From Marasmius tenuissimus (lineage: Eukaryota > Basidiomycota > Agaricomycetes > Agaricales > Marasmiaceae), in contig JAQOTA010000054.1 of the NCBI GenBank assembly GCA_029532415.1, forward strand, positions 3,534,001 through 3,598,000: a stretch of DNA of 64,000 nt, written 5' to 3'. The notes beneath the pieces were generated by a model. That model was not told where the DNA came from, did not search any database, and saw only the letters and a list, made by a program, of their open reading frames with translations. This document shows positions 45,491-57,999 of this stretch, piece by piece. The position numbers were made by a program, and so were the translations under genes. Positions within the stretch are counted from its first letter, which is position 1. Every line of letters begins with the position of its first letter.

Positions 45491-47435
45491 ATGCTCAATC
45501 TCTGGCTCACCTTGAGTCTTATTCTTGGCCAGGCTCTTGCAGGACACAAATGCGCCAATACATTCAGAGTTGAAGATGAACCGGAAAGGGACACTTCGCG
45601 TTTCTCCTATCGACCTGATCAACAGATCCCTCTCAATGATCAGATTCACAACGTCGTCCCCGGGGAGCCAACTCTACCTCTCGAAATTGTCCCGTTGATC
45701 GTTTCCGGACCGTATGTGAACCGCGTCGACTTGATGTTCTTCTCAGATGGATGTGAGTTCAATTCGTTGCCTACCGGGACCCTGCCACCTTGTTGAGCTG
45801 AACGACGGGTCAGACCTGCCAGAAGAGAAGGAAAAGTTCCTCAAAGACGCTCAATATCTCGCAGATGACATCTCAGGGAATCAAACCTTCAACACGGTCA
45901 AGCCCTTGATGAACTTTTGGGCTGCTTTTACGCCTAGCAAAGAGGTATGTGAATACGCCATATGGGCCGCACATTTCTCGATCTAATTTGCGATGCTATA
46001 TCAGAGTGGTATTGGAATCGGCGGACATCCCAAAAAGACACCTTTCGGTCTTTACCGCGACGGAACAGAACTTAGGGCAGTATACACGGCGTACCCAGAA
46101 GTTATTAAAGACGCGTGCGATAACCTATACGACCAGTGTGACTATCCGATTCTCCTAGGTACGTATATCTCAGTTCGCTGTCCCCATCCTCCTTTATCGA
46201 ACCCATCTCTCTAGGCAACGACCCACTCTACGGCGGTCTCGGTGGCTACCCAACCATCATCACCTCCTCCACTCTAAACGGTCCCCAAATCCTCCGACAC
46301 GAGCTCGGTCACTCCATCATCCCCGTTGGAGAAGAATACGATGGCGGTTTCGCCTACTTTGGCGTAAACGCCTACCACAACACGAGCGAGCCTGTACCCT
46401 GGGCACATCATCTCAGTGACAGGCACCCTAACCACGAACACAAAGACCCAAAAACACATGTCGAACGATCTGTTATGCCTCTCCAGGATTATGCGTGGAC
46501 TATGCTCAACACAAGTTCGCCTTGGAAGACCACGTTCCGGTCGTCTGGAATGTACTCGCGACATCTCGTACGGATGTCCCTATCGGGCTTACCAGAGAGG
46601 ACGGACCTACGAGTTGAGTTGGATGGGAAGGACCTCGAGTGGAAGCCGAAGGAGGGATTGGGAGTGGACCGGTGGCATTACGATTTCCATCAGGACGAAG
46701 GATTGGAGGGAGGGGAGCACGAGGTCTCGTTCACGCTACTGAACGAGGAGAGGGAAGGACTTGCCCAGATGTGTAGCGTTGAGATTTTAGAGTTTGGGGA
46801 TGAGAATGAGTGAGTTCACTTTCCTCCGACCAACCATGAATCCCCCCGGTCCTCACGAAACATACAGATTTGTCTCGGAACCTGGGTACTACGGTATCTT
46901 TCCGACGTGAGTAAGGACGTGATAACTGGGATTTCTCGACCTCACTGTTGCCTATAGGTACTCGGAGAAGAATGAAACGTCGTACCGTCCGACAAACGAA
47001 GATTGCCTGATGCGGATTGTGACCACACCGAACTTCTGCAAAGTATGCCTGGAAGGACTCTGGCTCGCGCTCCTCAAACGGCTCTCCCTCATCGACACCA
47101 TTGTCATTCGATGCGAAGGAGACAACACGGCTCTGGAAGCAACGTTCATACCTCTGGCTAAGTACCGGCGTGAGGAAGAACGAATCGAGGGCGAAGAGTA
47201 CACCATCACTTGGTCTAAGAACGGGGAGGTCTTATCAGACTTTACAAACAAGACCAAGGTTGTCTTCCCTCCGGAGGGTGCGCTAGGAAAGTATAAGCTT
47301 GAGGTGGATTTAGTAACCCCGGAGGTCGTGCTGGACAAGGAGGGTGTCTTGAGCAGTATGGTTGAATTTGACGTTTCGAAGACCTGCGATTGGTATGAAG
47401 CAGGCGGAATGGTTTCATTAAGTACCAACGCATAG
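45491..47435 (+). CDS. M64-2: secreted M64 (IgA-peptidase family) metalloprotease
   Basis: Start MLNLWLTLSLILGQALAGHK (signal peptide). Introns follow the same positions as M64-1; for example, DGY is split, with GTGAGT after 45750. Exons give NRVDLMFFSDGYLPEEKEKF, PLMNFWAAFTPSKE, FGLYRDGTELRAVYTAYPEV, YPILLGNDPLYGGLGGYPT and the zinc site RHELGHSIIPVGEEYDG (about 46300-46350). Then come WAHHLSDRHPNHEHKD (an extra His-rich loop absent from M64-1), RHLVRMSLSGLPERTDLRVE, CSVEILEFGDENE and the C-terminal domain FCKVCLEGLWLALLKR. All exons are open, so this copy looks functional. It is followed by DUF262-2 in the same orientation, the order also seen in the inverted block. Confidence 0.87.
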
Positions 47436-47978
47436 TGCTCCTTTGTCCTCCTTCTCAGTCCTACTCGACTCTGGGCTGACGTTTGTATTATTTATTGAAC
47501 AAGTTCAATGTCTCCGAGGGTGAATTCATCACTCCAATGCAGAAATATATCAGGATTCAGTATTTAAATCCCATCTTTTTCTCGAAAAGGACGTCACTGT
47601 CAGTTCTTTGACAATCGTAAAAGGCAGGCACTGCTACGAAATGTCACAGAGATCTGAGAGCTCGCGACGACAGTCACCTACGGAGGAGTTTATTACACGG
47701 CACGATCCACGTGCTGAACTTCGGAACTTTCCGATCCGACTTATCTCCCCTGGGGCTTCATGAAATCGTTACGTTGGTTGCGGATCCTTAAGCTATCCAT
47801 CGGATTCAGGTATCTGTTTCCAGTATTCACAATCCCACACAGGTAGGCACCCTATTGAGCCTGATGCTCGCAACTCTGAATCCTCAGACAATCTCAATTT
47901 GGTCTCCAGGAATCCAAAGGTCGTATATATAGGGCCCCCAGTGGCAGGTACCTTCTCTCTTTCTCCTACCTACCAAAG
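47436..47978. other. M64-2 / DUF262-2 intergenic region
   Basis: 543 bp holding the DUF262-2 promoter. A TATATATAGG stretch at 47925 lies about 55 bp before the start. No gene. Confidence 0.5.
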
Positions 47979-50079
47979 ATGTCCACTTGCCTCACAGACG
48001 ATCGAATTTACGACCCCGATTTTGAAGACGAGGACAACGAAACCGACGATCTGAATATCAAAGGGGAAAACGCCAAGTACCCAAAATACAAGACTGAAGT
48101 TCTTTCCGACTACAAGATCACTAGAGCTCTCAAGAAGCCACGCAGCGAGACGTGTTCAATCGAGCTGCTTTATAGTACGTGGTTGATCCCTTGCCTCTCT
48201 GCTCCATGATATAGTCAAAGTATTTACTCGTTTCACGACTTCATTGCAGAGCAAGCAAAAGACAACCTAATCGACCTCAATGCAGAATACCAAAGAGGTT
48301 CTCACTCCCAAAGCTCATTCAAAGATGGATCACTCAATCTATAGGTACTATAGACGTGGTTTGGACCACCGAAAAACAATCGTTCCTCATAGATTCAATC
48401 TTCTCCAACTTCTATATCCCACCTATAATCTTCTGTAAGTGTCGTACCTCCATTATGTCTCACTGCATGCTAAACGACGTGGTTCGCACAGCTGTGCGTA
48501 CGCTTGAAAATGGAGACGAACTAAGGATTTGTATCGACGGGAAACAGAGACTTACTGCCATGTTCGCGTGCGTCGATTCAATGCTCTCCATATACCCAGT
48601 ACGCGCTCAAAGCGCCTCCTCTCTTGCAGATTCATGGAAGGTAAAATACCTTGTGAGTTATCATATTCTCCCTTTCATTTCTCGGTATGATTACCTTTCC
48701 TTACCTCGCTCCAGATAAGGACAAGTAAGTGTTCGAAAGTTGTCGTAATGACCTCCGCAGATCTGTTCTGACGAGCGCGCAGGGACACAGGACGAAAGAT
48801 TTGGTTTATAGATAATCCTGACCAGCCGTGGTCTTCGAAGCAAGGGAAAAAGCGTCTCCTCCCTCCCAACCTGAAGATAAACTTTGAGAAGAGGGCAATA
48901 TTCGTTGTAGAGTACGATGAAGTCGCACAACAGGAAGAGCGCGATATTTTCAAGGTGAGCCTGACGCGGCAAATTGTGAGCCCCTGAGCCCGAAACTAAA
49001 TGCTGTTATTTGTAGAGGGTCCAACTTGGCGTCCCTCTCAGCGCGGCAGAGAAGCTCCAGGCAATAACCACCCCTCGAGTGAAGTTTATTCAGGAGTTGA
49101 GGTCACGATTCATGGTGCCGGAGAAGCTGGGAAGTTCTTCTATCCCTTGGGACCGCTCGCGTTGCCGGGACTTTCATAGTCTCGCGTTGTGTCTCCATTA
49201 CGCCGTCACGTGGGACTTTACAATCCCTAATTCACCTCTGATTTCTTCGGATGCCTTGGGGCAATGGCTGAGTGGGCAACACGAACGCGAAAAGGGCACG
49301 AAGCCCGATGACATATCTGTACCGGAGGAGCTGCAAACACACACAACCAAAACTCTGGAGGTAATGAGCCAACTATTTACCGATCCTGCGTACGTACAAA
49401 GAAAATCCATGTCAGCTCAAGTTCCACATGTCTGACTGTCTCTTTTAGGTACAACCAGCCCTTCGTGTCATTCTCTCACAACGGCATACGCAAAGCCCTG
49501 TCTCCAATCGACGTGATAGGCACTTTTTTCCTGGTATTCAAGCTGACGCAATCATCCTCCTCCGGTGCTGTTGCCAACCCCGAGCTCAGAACTCTCAGCC
49601 AACTCGGTGAGATCTTGCGTAGAGATGTTAGGGAGAGCAAGCTCGGCATCATGATGAGGTCCGCTTTGTTGAATTTCGCCCAAAAATTTTGCGTAGAGGC
49701 TGCAAGGAATCCCGCCAAGATGATTCATTCGCGATCCAGGATGTTGACCGGCCTAAATTCAATACCCACTTCCACCGGACTCTCTCATGGGCCAGTTGCG
49801 GAGGGCGCGAAGTGGAAAGTCCTCGCTGCGGGCTCCGGATACTTCGGTGTGTCGGACCGGGGACAGGTGGATATCACTCCGGCGTCGAGGGCCTCTACAA
49901 GCTCGGGGAAACATGCGTCAAGAGCTCGAAAACCCACTTCCAGGCCGGGACCGGAGACTTCGAAACGACTCGGGGACAAGTTCGGTGATGAGGACAGTGA
50001 CTACAACCCTGGGATTCATGATACTCCCGCGATTCCAGTAAAACGGCGCCGTTGCAGATCATCCAAGACCACCGATTAG
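47979..50079 (+). CDS. DUF262-2: DUF262-domain protein
   Basis: Multi-exon paralogue of DUF262-1. Starts MSTCLTDDRIYDPDFEDEDN. Splicing gives NLIDLNAEYQR joined to DVVWTTEKQSFLIDSIFSNF, YIPPIIF, ELRICIDGKQRLTAMFAFME, then KIWFIDNPDQPW, IFVVEYDEVAQQEERDIFK, VQLGVPLSAAEKLQAI, FMVPEKLGSSSIPWDRSRCR and SPIDVIGTFFLVFKLTQ. The D-G-K-Q-R-L-T motif of DUF262 is intact. The C-terminus is basic and Ser-rich but ends VKRRRCRSSKTTD, where DUF262-1 has the RGRP AT-hook core. Part of the inverted duplicate with the gene at 35.6-37.7 kb. The biochemical role of fungal DUF262 proteins is unknown. Confidence 0.8.
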
Positions 50080-50824
50080 TCTCAGAGGGCTCGAGCGGTA
50101 GTCGTTTTGGATTTCCTTCAGAATTTTGACCTATGTAGTCCTTCCCGGCGTCCCGCCACATTTTTGAAATATATGTGTGTTCGTTCTGTGATGCTTCTGT
50201 TCGTGGAAACATAAGAAAGTAAACTCCATGGACGAGGCTGAGGCCCACGAATAGGGTTTTCGGAAGGAAAGAGGCTGCATAATTGAGTCAGAAACTTTCT
50301 AGTAGATACATACATCGCGCAGGAAGACCGAACTAGGTATTTACAATCCAGAGACATCTTATATCAAAGTATTTAGTACATAAAAAGCGATCCAATAGAG
50401 GACGCACACCAGCGGTCAGTACCCTTGAACCCTCGACCTGCAATAGCCAATCTCTCAGGTCTCGATACGTGGCCGCACAGGATCATGATGCAGACTATAT
50501 GGAGCCGTATCAACCGGCAAAGTAACATCTTTGGAGGTTACCGATGTCGATGTCAAGTCGTGACTAGTGAGGCAGGGAGATGCGTCAGTAGGTACTTGTC
50601 TGAAGACGACGCAACGAGACTTACTTGTCCTTCAGATGTTCAAATATCGAAAGGCCATGATGAAACGTCTCGCAGTGATTGCACATCACTCTGGGAAGTG
50701 TACAACAATGTCGTCGTGACTCCTCCGACGCTAAAAGTTGGTTCAACTCTTTGTTGTCGGCACGAGTCCAAGAATGCCCAATGCAATGCGAGTGGCTGGG
50801 TTCGTAGATCTAGTAGGAACAAAC
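50080..50824. other. Convergent 3' region, DUF262-2 / F-box gene
   Basis: About 745 bp, no gene supported. A 145-codon plus-strand frame at 50425 has no motif. Confidence 0.45.
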
Positions 50825-52980
50825 TTAAACAAGGTGACACAACCAGGAGTTGCTCGTACTGACCGCTCTCACGATTGGGTATAATAATCGATGACCTGAG
50901 GCGCCATGGAGAAAATCAGGTCTTTGCACCCAGCACCCAGAGTCCTTCACCTCGTCTAGAGTTGCGGTCGCAGGAATGCCACATATCTCCATGATCTTCT
51001 TCGCCTCCATCATCGCCTCTTTTCGTACGCCGAAGATTCGAACGTTCCAAGGGCCTCCATGCATCGTGTGCATAAAATCTTGCACAGAGGGCCTTGTCTG
51101 GTCGAAGCCGAAATTGAGCCGTCTACTACAGTGATGCATGAGCGGTCGTGGGTATACACAGGCGGCCGCGCAAGCTATACAGGTGAAGGTGGTCGACGCG
51201 TGGTGCAGCGTGTCGAACGTCGCGTCCTGAACGCCATGTTCCTTGAGCAAGTCGACGAGGTCCTTCTGTCTGTCTTCGACCCAACGAGCACGGATCTGAG
51301 GGAGAATGTCAAAAACGTCGGCCATGTCGCCTGAGGTAAGTTCGTGGTCGATCGGGGATAGTAACTTTGCCTGGAACTCGGGCTCGTTGACTAGATCGAA
51401 GACGTTGGGGCCAACGGTATTGAAGGGGAGCTTGTTAAGTTCAGCTTGAACTAACTTCCTGAAGGTTTCATAACGTCGGTACCACGTCTCCCGAAATTCC
51501 ATCGTAAGTCGGTTCTCCTTGGCTCTTTCAAGTGCAGCTTCGAGTTTAGGCTCGAGTTCGTCCCAGTCTTGATGAAAGATGCACGGTTCGTCGTCAGACT
51601 CCAGTAAGCCACCACATGTGCGAAGAGTTGAGAGAGGCTCACCCTTGTCCGTCAGTTTCTTCGCTTGCGTACCCAGCTTGAATTCCCGGAAAATACGCAA
51701 ACCGTTCAGTTGTCTTTGTTTTTCGATTTCTTCGCCCCACCCAGCATCTACGAGACGTTGTAGAATGCTACAGAGAGATGAGTTACAAGACACGGTAAGG
51801 ACAATAGGAGGTTTGGGCTTACGCCTTCTCTCGTTCTTTCCTTCTCCTCTGTAGGTCCGCTTGACGTTCGTCGCGTAAAGTCAACGACCACGCCTCCAAT
51901 TCTTTGACATGCTACATAGACCGTTAGTACAGAGACAGAATCCGATGATAGATATGGACAATACTTCGGAGATCCCTTCACCCCTTTGAATCATCTGTTT
52001 CTTCCAACTTGGAACACTGGTATTGGCCTTCAATCCGTCAAATAACTCATTCCTGAGCGTCTTCGAACAATAGAAAGTGTAACCTAAAGGGACGATGAAT
52101 GACTTGCCCAGGTAAAGTATAAATATACGTACTCTGCTGTTCCTTGCGTATGGTATCTCCCCGGTGCTTAATGATCTCCCAAAGTTCGAGATTCATTTTG
52201 GTAGGATAGAATCTATTAGCAGTAGAACTATGCGGATAGTCGTAGTCCAGTGGTTCCTCGCTGTAACTGAAGTACAGTAGGTAAATTGAAGCGTAAGGGG
52301 TTGAGTGATGACTCACAAGGGACCATCCAAACAGGCGTGGCACGACCGAGTACGGCAATGCCACATTAAATTGACAGCGGGGTGTTTGCTTTCGCAGTGC
52401 TATGGTCCTCTGGATGTGAGGACAAGTATGAGGAACCATCGAAAAGAGAGCGTACATGGCATCGAATATCGAAGCAAAGATGAGCATACGCAGGCTCAGA
52501 CATGTCCTCCGGGCATTCTGGTAGGCCGTCTACGTTTGACCTGGCAGATTTCCAGACTGATTTTGTTGAGCGGGATAAGAGAATGCTTCTGAGATGCCTG
52601 CTTGTCCTCGATAAGTTCAAGAGATCGTGTGGGGTTAGATGACCGAATATCTGCGAGGTTGTGACACCGTGTTAGACGCAACAAGCTGGCTTCATGCATG
52701 ATAGGGCACTCACATCGAATACGACGTCAAGAGGAAACTCTGTTATGCGCTGTAGGAGCCCTCGTTTTCTCCGCATGGTCCTCTGTCTTTCTCCGGTCGT
52801 GGGTGTCGTGAGCTTCCGTGACCTTTGGATTTCGTCCTCGTCCTCAGAGTCATCGTTGTATTTGGTCTGCTTTCTTGCTCTCTTTGAGCGCCGAAGAGGA
52901 GTTTCAGACATGTCTAGTGTGTCGTCGAGCGGAATGTCTGGAGCACTCGGCGGAGATGATGGTGGTGTTGGGTCAAGCAA
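50825..52980 (-). CDS. F-box protein with zinc-type cysteine motif
   Basis: Substrate-receptor type F-box protein, expected to join an SCF ubiquitin ligase via Skp1. It starts MLDPTPPSSPPSAPDIPLDD; a basic patch (RRSKRARKQTKY) precedes the F-box: LLQRITEFPLDVVFD, joined across an intron to IFGHLTPHDLLNLSRTSRHL. After the next splice a CH/HCESKHPAVNLMWHCRTRSC segment and HACLDGPL form a Cys/His cluster common in Agaricomycete F-box genes. A Trp/Tyr-rich exon (FYPTKMNLELWEIIKHRGDT) and a long helical exon follow (51793-50825: RKLVQAELNKLPFNTVG, TCIACAAACVYPRPL). The last codons are uncertain: one frame ends at 50825 and another, ending APQVIDYYTQS, ends at 50869. The degradation target cannot be told. 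Confidence 0.75.
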
Positions 52981-53716
52981 TCGGCCCGGTTAACCGAGGC
53001 GAGTGCTCTGATCTTAGCTCGCCAAGCAAACTCCTTCCTCTCCTTCGACCTTCATTCTCGTTATGCTGCTTCGTTGAAAAAGGGCTTTCTAGAGCTACTT
53101 TAACCCAAAAGAAGGGAAATTGGACCATTTGGCGCACGGACAATGTCGATGACTGTTTCCTAGCACAAGTTGTTGAAAGCGGAGACATTGAGGCTTGTGC
53201 CGGGATCATTTTTTCACTAGAGACCTGTGAAGGTGCGATAGCGAAATTTACGCCCTAGTTCTGGCCTTAGGCTCGCTCTCTGATACACAGAACTCTTTAC
53301 TCTGTGGAGCTCTAGTCAACACGGCCAATGGTCAGGGGCCTGACCGAGTGCTTCGCGGGAGACTTTGGCAATGAGCGCTGAGCGCTGGCCTCGAGGCTAG
53401 GAGAATCGGCAAAGAAAGTGCGTATTGACCTTTTTTCATCTCCACGACGCGTCTCAGACTGATTCTAATTCCTCAAGTAACGGTATAGATCTGAATACTG
53501 GCCCTTAGACCCATTACCACAGTAGACCCCAGTAGAACCTCCTTCGCCTCATGGCGTGGGCGACAACGATCATATGACACTCAATTCTATTCAACGGTAG
53601 CCTGATATTCGGATGCTGTGCTCCTCCTGTGAAGTATAAAGCCATCAGATCGTCCAAGCGCTGAAAAAGTTCCTCTCTTTTACCTCTCTCGTGCCGCAGA
53701 ATTGTCCAAGAACATC
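52981..53716. other. Divergent region, F-box / Cdc24-like
   Basis: 736 bp between two divergent starts; promoters of both are expected here. The frame at 52818-53258 is antisense and unrelated. No feature recognised. Confidence 0.45.
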
Positions 53717-55738
53717 ATGGATAGCAGAGAAACCCCAAGGGATAGAAAGGTGTGTCGATCACGAAAAGACTACGCTGGCCAAGTATCACTCCTTTGTGGC
53801 ATAGACGATAGTAGAGCTCGCTAGCGTGGACGTTGAGAAGCTGCACATATTCGATGCGCTTGAGCCATCTACCGAAGCCAAATCGAAGCAACCTTTACTT
53901 CCTACGTCGACGGCCACGGAGAAAACCAAGCCGGCCTTCCAATGGGATCTTATCGTTCAAGAGCTTGTCGAGACGGAAAGGAAATACTGTCAGGATCTGG
54001 AAATACTCAGTGTCAGTTTGAGACAGCCGCACAAATTTACACGTGTCGCGTGTTGAGACCCACTACCTTCACACAGAACTACGCTACCGCCGCGTTCGAT
54101 GCCAAACTAGTCCAGGAAGGCTCTCGTCTACATCGCGTACTCTCATGCGTAAAGGACATGCGTAAAGGACATGTCGATATTTCACCAGCGATTCTTCATT
54201 CTGATCAAGGACACATCGGAACTTCCTTGGGAGAAACAGCGTTGGGGAAAACCTTTCATTGATTCTGTGAGCCCATTACACCCTTTTTTCATGTTTTTTC
54301 ATGATGACGCTGAAGGCAGATGGTTTCTGGCAGGCAGGAGGATTCCGGGCGTGCTACGATCCATACGTGGCTTCGGATGCCTATGGGCAAATCTACGAAA
54401 CAAACTCTGAAGATGAAGCGAACTTGGCTGTACGTTTCCTCTCCCGTTTTGGATCGCTATTATTAACAAATCTACTTGGATACGTAGTCTCTGAACAACA
54501 TGATCAACACGAAATTCGAATTGCCCGCATTCATAAAAAAACCGCTCGGGCGCGTTTGCAAGTACCCTCTCCTCCTTGATGTGGGTCTTCGTGTCTCTAT
54601 TACATCTCGCACCCCAAGTCTCAACAAGCCTCTCCGAGTCCATAGTCTCTCGTCAAGGCCGCCCACACTTCCGAGCACCCACACGGCCACCCATACCTCG
54701 AGGAACTTGAAACCGGATGTGCAACCCACAAACAAACCACAGACGCGATAAACGATCTACAGCGTCAAACCGAAAACGAACGGACTAAGCAGAAGCTGTT
54801 ATCATCTGTAGAAGACTGGAAAGGCCATAATCCGGATGAGTTTGGGAAGCTCCTTCTGAATGACGTCTTCGTTGTGATGAAGAACGACGTCGATAGGGAG
54901 TATTGGGTGTATTTGTTTGATAGGATTTTGGTTTGTTGTAAGGAACCTGGGGTCGTTGGTGAGGACAAGAAGGCGTCGAGTGGGTCGGGGACTCGGAAGT
55001 CAGGGTCACTTTTGTCTAAGCGTGTAGGTCCTCCCAAACCCATGCCGCCTTTTGGGATGTTACCCAGGTTGGCGTTGAAGGGAAGGATTTATACAAAGAA
55101 CATTGTTGAGGTGGTGTCTAGGTCGGAGGCTGTACCTGGTATGCCAGAGTTCTTATGACTCGTGCTTTTGGGGCTCATTGACCACAAATCCGAATTCTTG
55201 ATTCGCAGGTGACTCTCAATACCGACGTTATAAATATTCCCTGACCGTTGTATGGAAGACGGAGAGCGATGGCCCAGACAAGGGTGAAGATGGTGACGAA
55301 GGCGGCGGCTCGGATTCGATGACCATACAATTACGCTTCGAGGAACAGTTGCGGCAATGGGAGGAGAAGTTGAAGAGGATTATACCGCATGCTGAATACA
55401 ATCTGGTGGTTGATACAATTCAAAACTCGACGCCCTCTCCTCCTGGTCCACCAACGGCAAAAGCCACCGTGCACGTGCATTTCGGGGAAAGCGACGTCTT
55501 CAATATACGCGTCCCCAAGCCGTTCTCGTACGACGACTTGGTGCAGGCCGTCCAGAGGAAGCTAAAGATCTTTCAGTCTGGGATCAGCAGTGGTGCCGGC
55601 GTCGATTCGACGCTGGTTATAAAGTATAAAGACAAGGATGGGGACTTAGTCTCCTTGACTGCGAATGAGGATGTGAGGGAAGCGGTTGCGAGTGGGGAGG
55701 TCGATTTGTATGTTGCGTTGAAAAGAGATGAAAGGTAA
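53717..55738 (+). CDS. Cdc24-like RhoGEF (DH-PH-PB1) without CH domain, frame-disrupted
   Basis: Related to the Cdc42 activator Cdc24. Exon 1 MDSRETPRDRK splices (phase 0) to TIVELASVDVEKL. The DH domain begins LIVQELVETERKYCQDLEIL, continues in LPWEKQRWGKPFIDS and FELPAFIKKPLGRVCKYPLL, and, across an intron after LLLD, in SLVKAAHTSEHPHGHPYLEE. The PH domain starts near VEDWKGHNPDEFGKLLLNDV and includes YWVYLFDRILVCCKEPG. The C-terminus is a PB1 domain (ATVHVHFGESDVFNIRVP to EVDLYVALKRDER) that in Cdc24 binds Bem1/NoxR. The usual N-terminal CH domain is missing: only about 50 residues precede DH. Within DH a 13-bp tandem duplication (54145-54170) shifts the frame. Either a decaying paralogue or a recently mutated allele; the true CDC24 should be elsewhere in the genome. 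Confidence 0.72.
54145..54170 (+). repeat. 13-bp tandem duplication in the DH domain
   Basis: ATGCGTAAAGGAC occurs twice in direct succession. With a single unit, frames on both sides (LSCVKDM and SIFHQRFFILIKDTSELPW) join without a break; with two units they do not. Confidence 0.9.
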
Positions 55739-56224
55739 TATACTACTAGTACTTGTTCGTGATACTATCAGATATTGTCTCGTTTTAACATGTCAACACA
55801 TAACGGGGGGATGGCCGAACCTTTGAGGAGGTCGAGGCCGCGTATTTTTCATTTTGTCTCTTTCTCGATACATCTACCCAGAGCGCTCAAATACGGCACT
55901 CGATTTCGCTAGACAAGACTATTATACCGTGACATTGTACTTGTACATGACAGGAAAACGTCTGGATACCCCAACTACCGGCCGACAAACAGCACAATCT
56001 CCTTAAAACCTATAGGGAGACATTGTACGCCAATTGTACGCACATTATCCACCGACATCTAATTGTCTACAGCCAGTCGTCATTTCGAACATTCTCCTGA
56101 GGACAGCCTAGAGCCGTGAGGGATCTAGTTGCAGGTCTAAGGTTTATTGAAGCCCCAACTCTCAGGCCTCAGCTCGCGTGGCCACAACGCCCCTTCAGTC
56201 TGTTTTCACACCTGGTGTGAGATT
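55739..56224. other. Convergent 3' region, Cdc24-like / HNH gene
   Basis: 486 bp, no gene or repeat recognised. Confidence 0.5.
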
Positions 56225-57504
56225 TCAATTCGCTACAGCATTCTTCAACTTCACCGCGAGGAGATCCGCTGATGGAGCATCTGTATTCGTAATGAGTACC
56301 ATGGCGTCGACCTCCTCAAGGAAGTCATAAAGCCCAGACAACTGAGCGACTTTAGATCCTGCCGCATGAAGAGCTAGAAGCCTTGGACAAGGTAAATCAA
56401 GTTCTGGTCTTTCTGTCCTAAACTCGACAGTCTCGGGCACTCGCCACTGCTCCAGGTGATGAGGGAGAACACGATCCGCCGCCCGAATTTCTCGTCTGTA
56501 TGAATTTGGAACGCCTTCCTACCACTAATGTCAGGGAGGGGGGGAAGAGGAAATTCAAAAAATAAGTTCCTTACTATCGGTCGAAACCACATGCATCGTT
56601 CGTCGAGTGGAGGTTGAACGGATGTTTCGACGGTCATGAGGTTCTTCAAGGAATGTATCCTCTCTTCACCGAGTTCCTCCTCGAGACTTGGATACCCGAA
56701 AGACGCAAAGACCGCGAATGTTTGTGACTAGTTCACAAAAAAGTTTGAAATCGTCAGGTGTAGATCTGAGGGTGACACACCTTTGTGAGGACAGGTATGA
56801 TATGATGAACCGTCGTAGTCGAGATCATATGTTTCTCTCCCTTGGGAGGAGGAGGAAACGCCTCGTGATCTTCAAGGTATGAGGAGTAGTCGATAGTCCT
56901 CGAGAGGATACATCTCCAGCCGTCTCGTATCAAGGCCTGCACACGCCCTTATCTTGTCATCGACTCGGGCATTTATGATCATGATTGAGGACGTACTGCT
57001 TCTCTGGCTTCGTCAGGATCCCGAGGATGGATCAACAACTTCGCCTTCGCCTCGCCGTGCTCCTCAAGTGAAAGATATTCGCTCTTGAACCTTCTTAGCG
57101 GCGAAGAGTCCTGGAAAGAGGTTTCGGCATTCCTGACTAGAAATAGGGGTTGAGATATGTATAACCTCAGTTGATAGAGGATCAAAACAACCACTAGTAT
57201 ACCACTTACAAGGTCTTATAAACCACTTGTCGTAATACTCTCCCAGCATCACAATCCTTTCAACGTCTCTTTCACACTCAACGACACCTAGAGCGACGTA
57301 TCGTATAGCCGTATCGGTAGGTCCTTCCCGTAAGAGGTACCCTAGAATTCGGACGTTAACGACTCGTTTCCTTTCCACGAGATTCTGGGCGCGGTCTTCC
57401 TGATGTGCTGTCAATTCGTCCTCGATATGTAGGCAGTCTTCATAAGCTTGTGTGACGAGAGGCGTCGGATTGGGATGGTCGAGGACTTGGGGTAGTCTGC
57501 TCAT
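56225..57504 (-). CDS. Fungal HNH-endonuclease family protein
   Basis: A member of the expanded Agaricomycete HNH family (usually annotated HNH nuclease domain). Start MSRLPQVLDHPNPTPLVTQA chosen because it matches the family's N-terminus. Exons give AYEDCLHIEDELTAHQ, RILGYLLREGPTDTAIRYVA, GEYYDKWFIRP joined to FRNAETSFQDSSPLRRFKSE, and then the HNH core ALIRDGWRCILSRTIDYSSY followed by VHHIIP. Next come IHSLKNLMTVETSVQPPLDE with RCMWFRPI, GRKAFQIHTDEKFGRRIVFS and the typical end LLALHAAGSKVAQLSGLYDF. The central His is present (HHIIP); the first Cys is kept in GWRC, but a second Cys before the His, usual in the family, is replaced. Nuclease activity is therefore uncertain. The biological role of the fungal family is unknown. 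Confidence 0.78.
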
Positions 57505-57999
57505 CGTGGGTCGGAGACATAAAAGGTCGATACACGTGACGGAGTAGAACTCGACGCGACGCGTCGTGATGATACCGGCCCCCGGGCCGCCTGAACTTGA
57601 AGGTTGCTCATCGAGATCAACCACACAAGGCGCTGACTCTCCGGCGGTGCGGAATTCATACGTAATAAAGATACAGAAACATCCTTGTAACGTACAACGA
57701 ACATGATGACTGTTTGTGAAACGACCGAACCTAAAGAAACCAAGATAGATGTGAGGTGGGGTGGTAGGTACGTATCAGCTAGTATGCGATAGCACTGGTA
57801 GTACAGCTCTGGCACACTGGTAAGTACCAGCACGCAGTAGTAGATGTCAAGACAACAATACACAAAAAAGAAAAACAACAACAACAATAGAGATGTAGGT
57901 AGCGAAGAATCAAGAAAACATATGCAAGAAAAAAAGCTAAATTCCGAGAATCCGAAAAAGTAAGCAAGCAAGAAAAAACGTCAACAACTTCCCAGTAGA

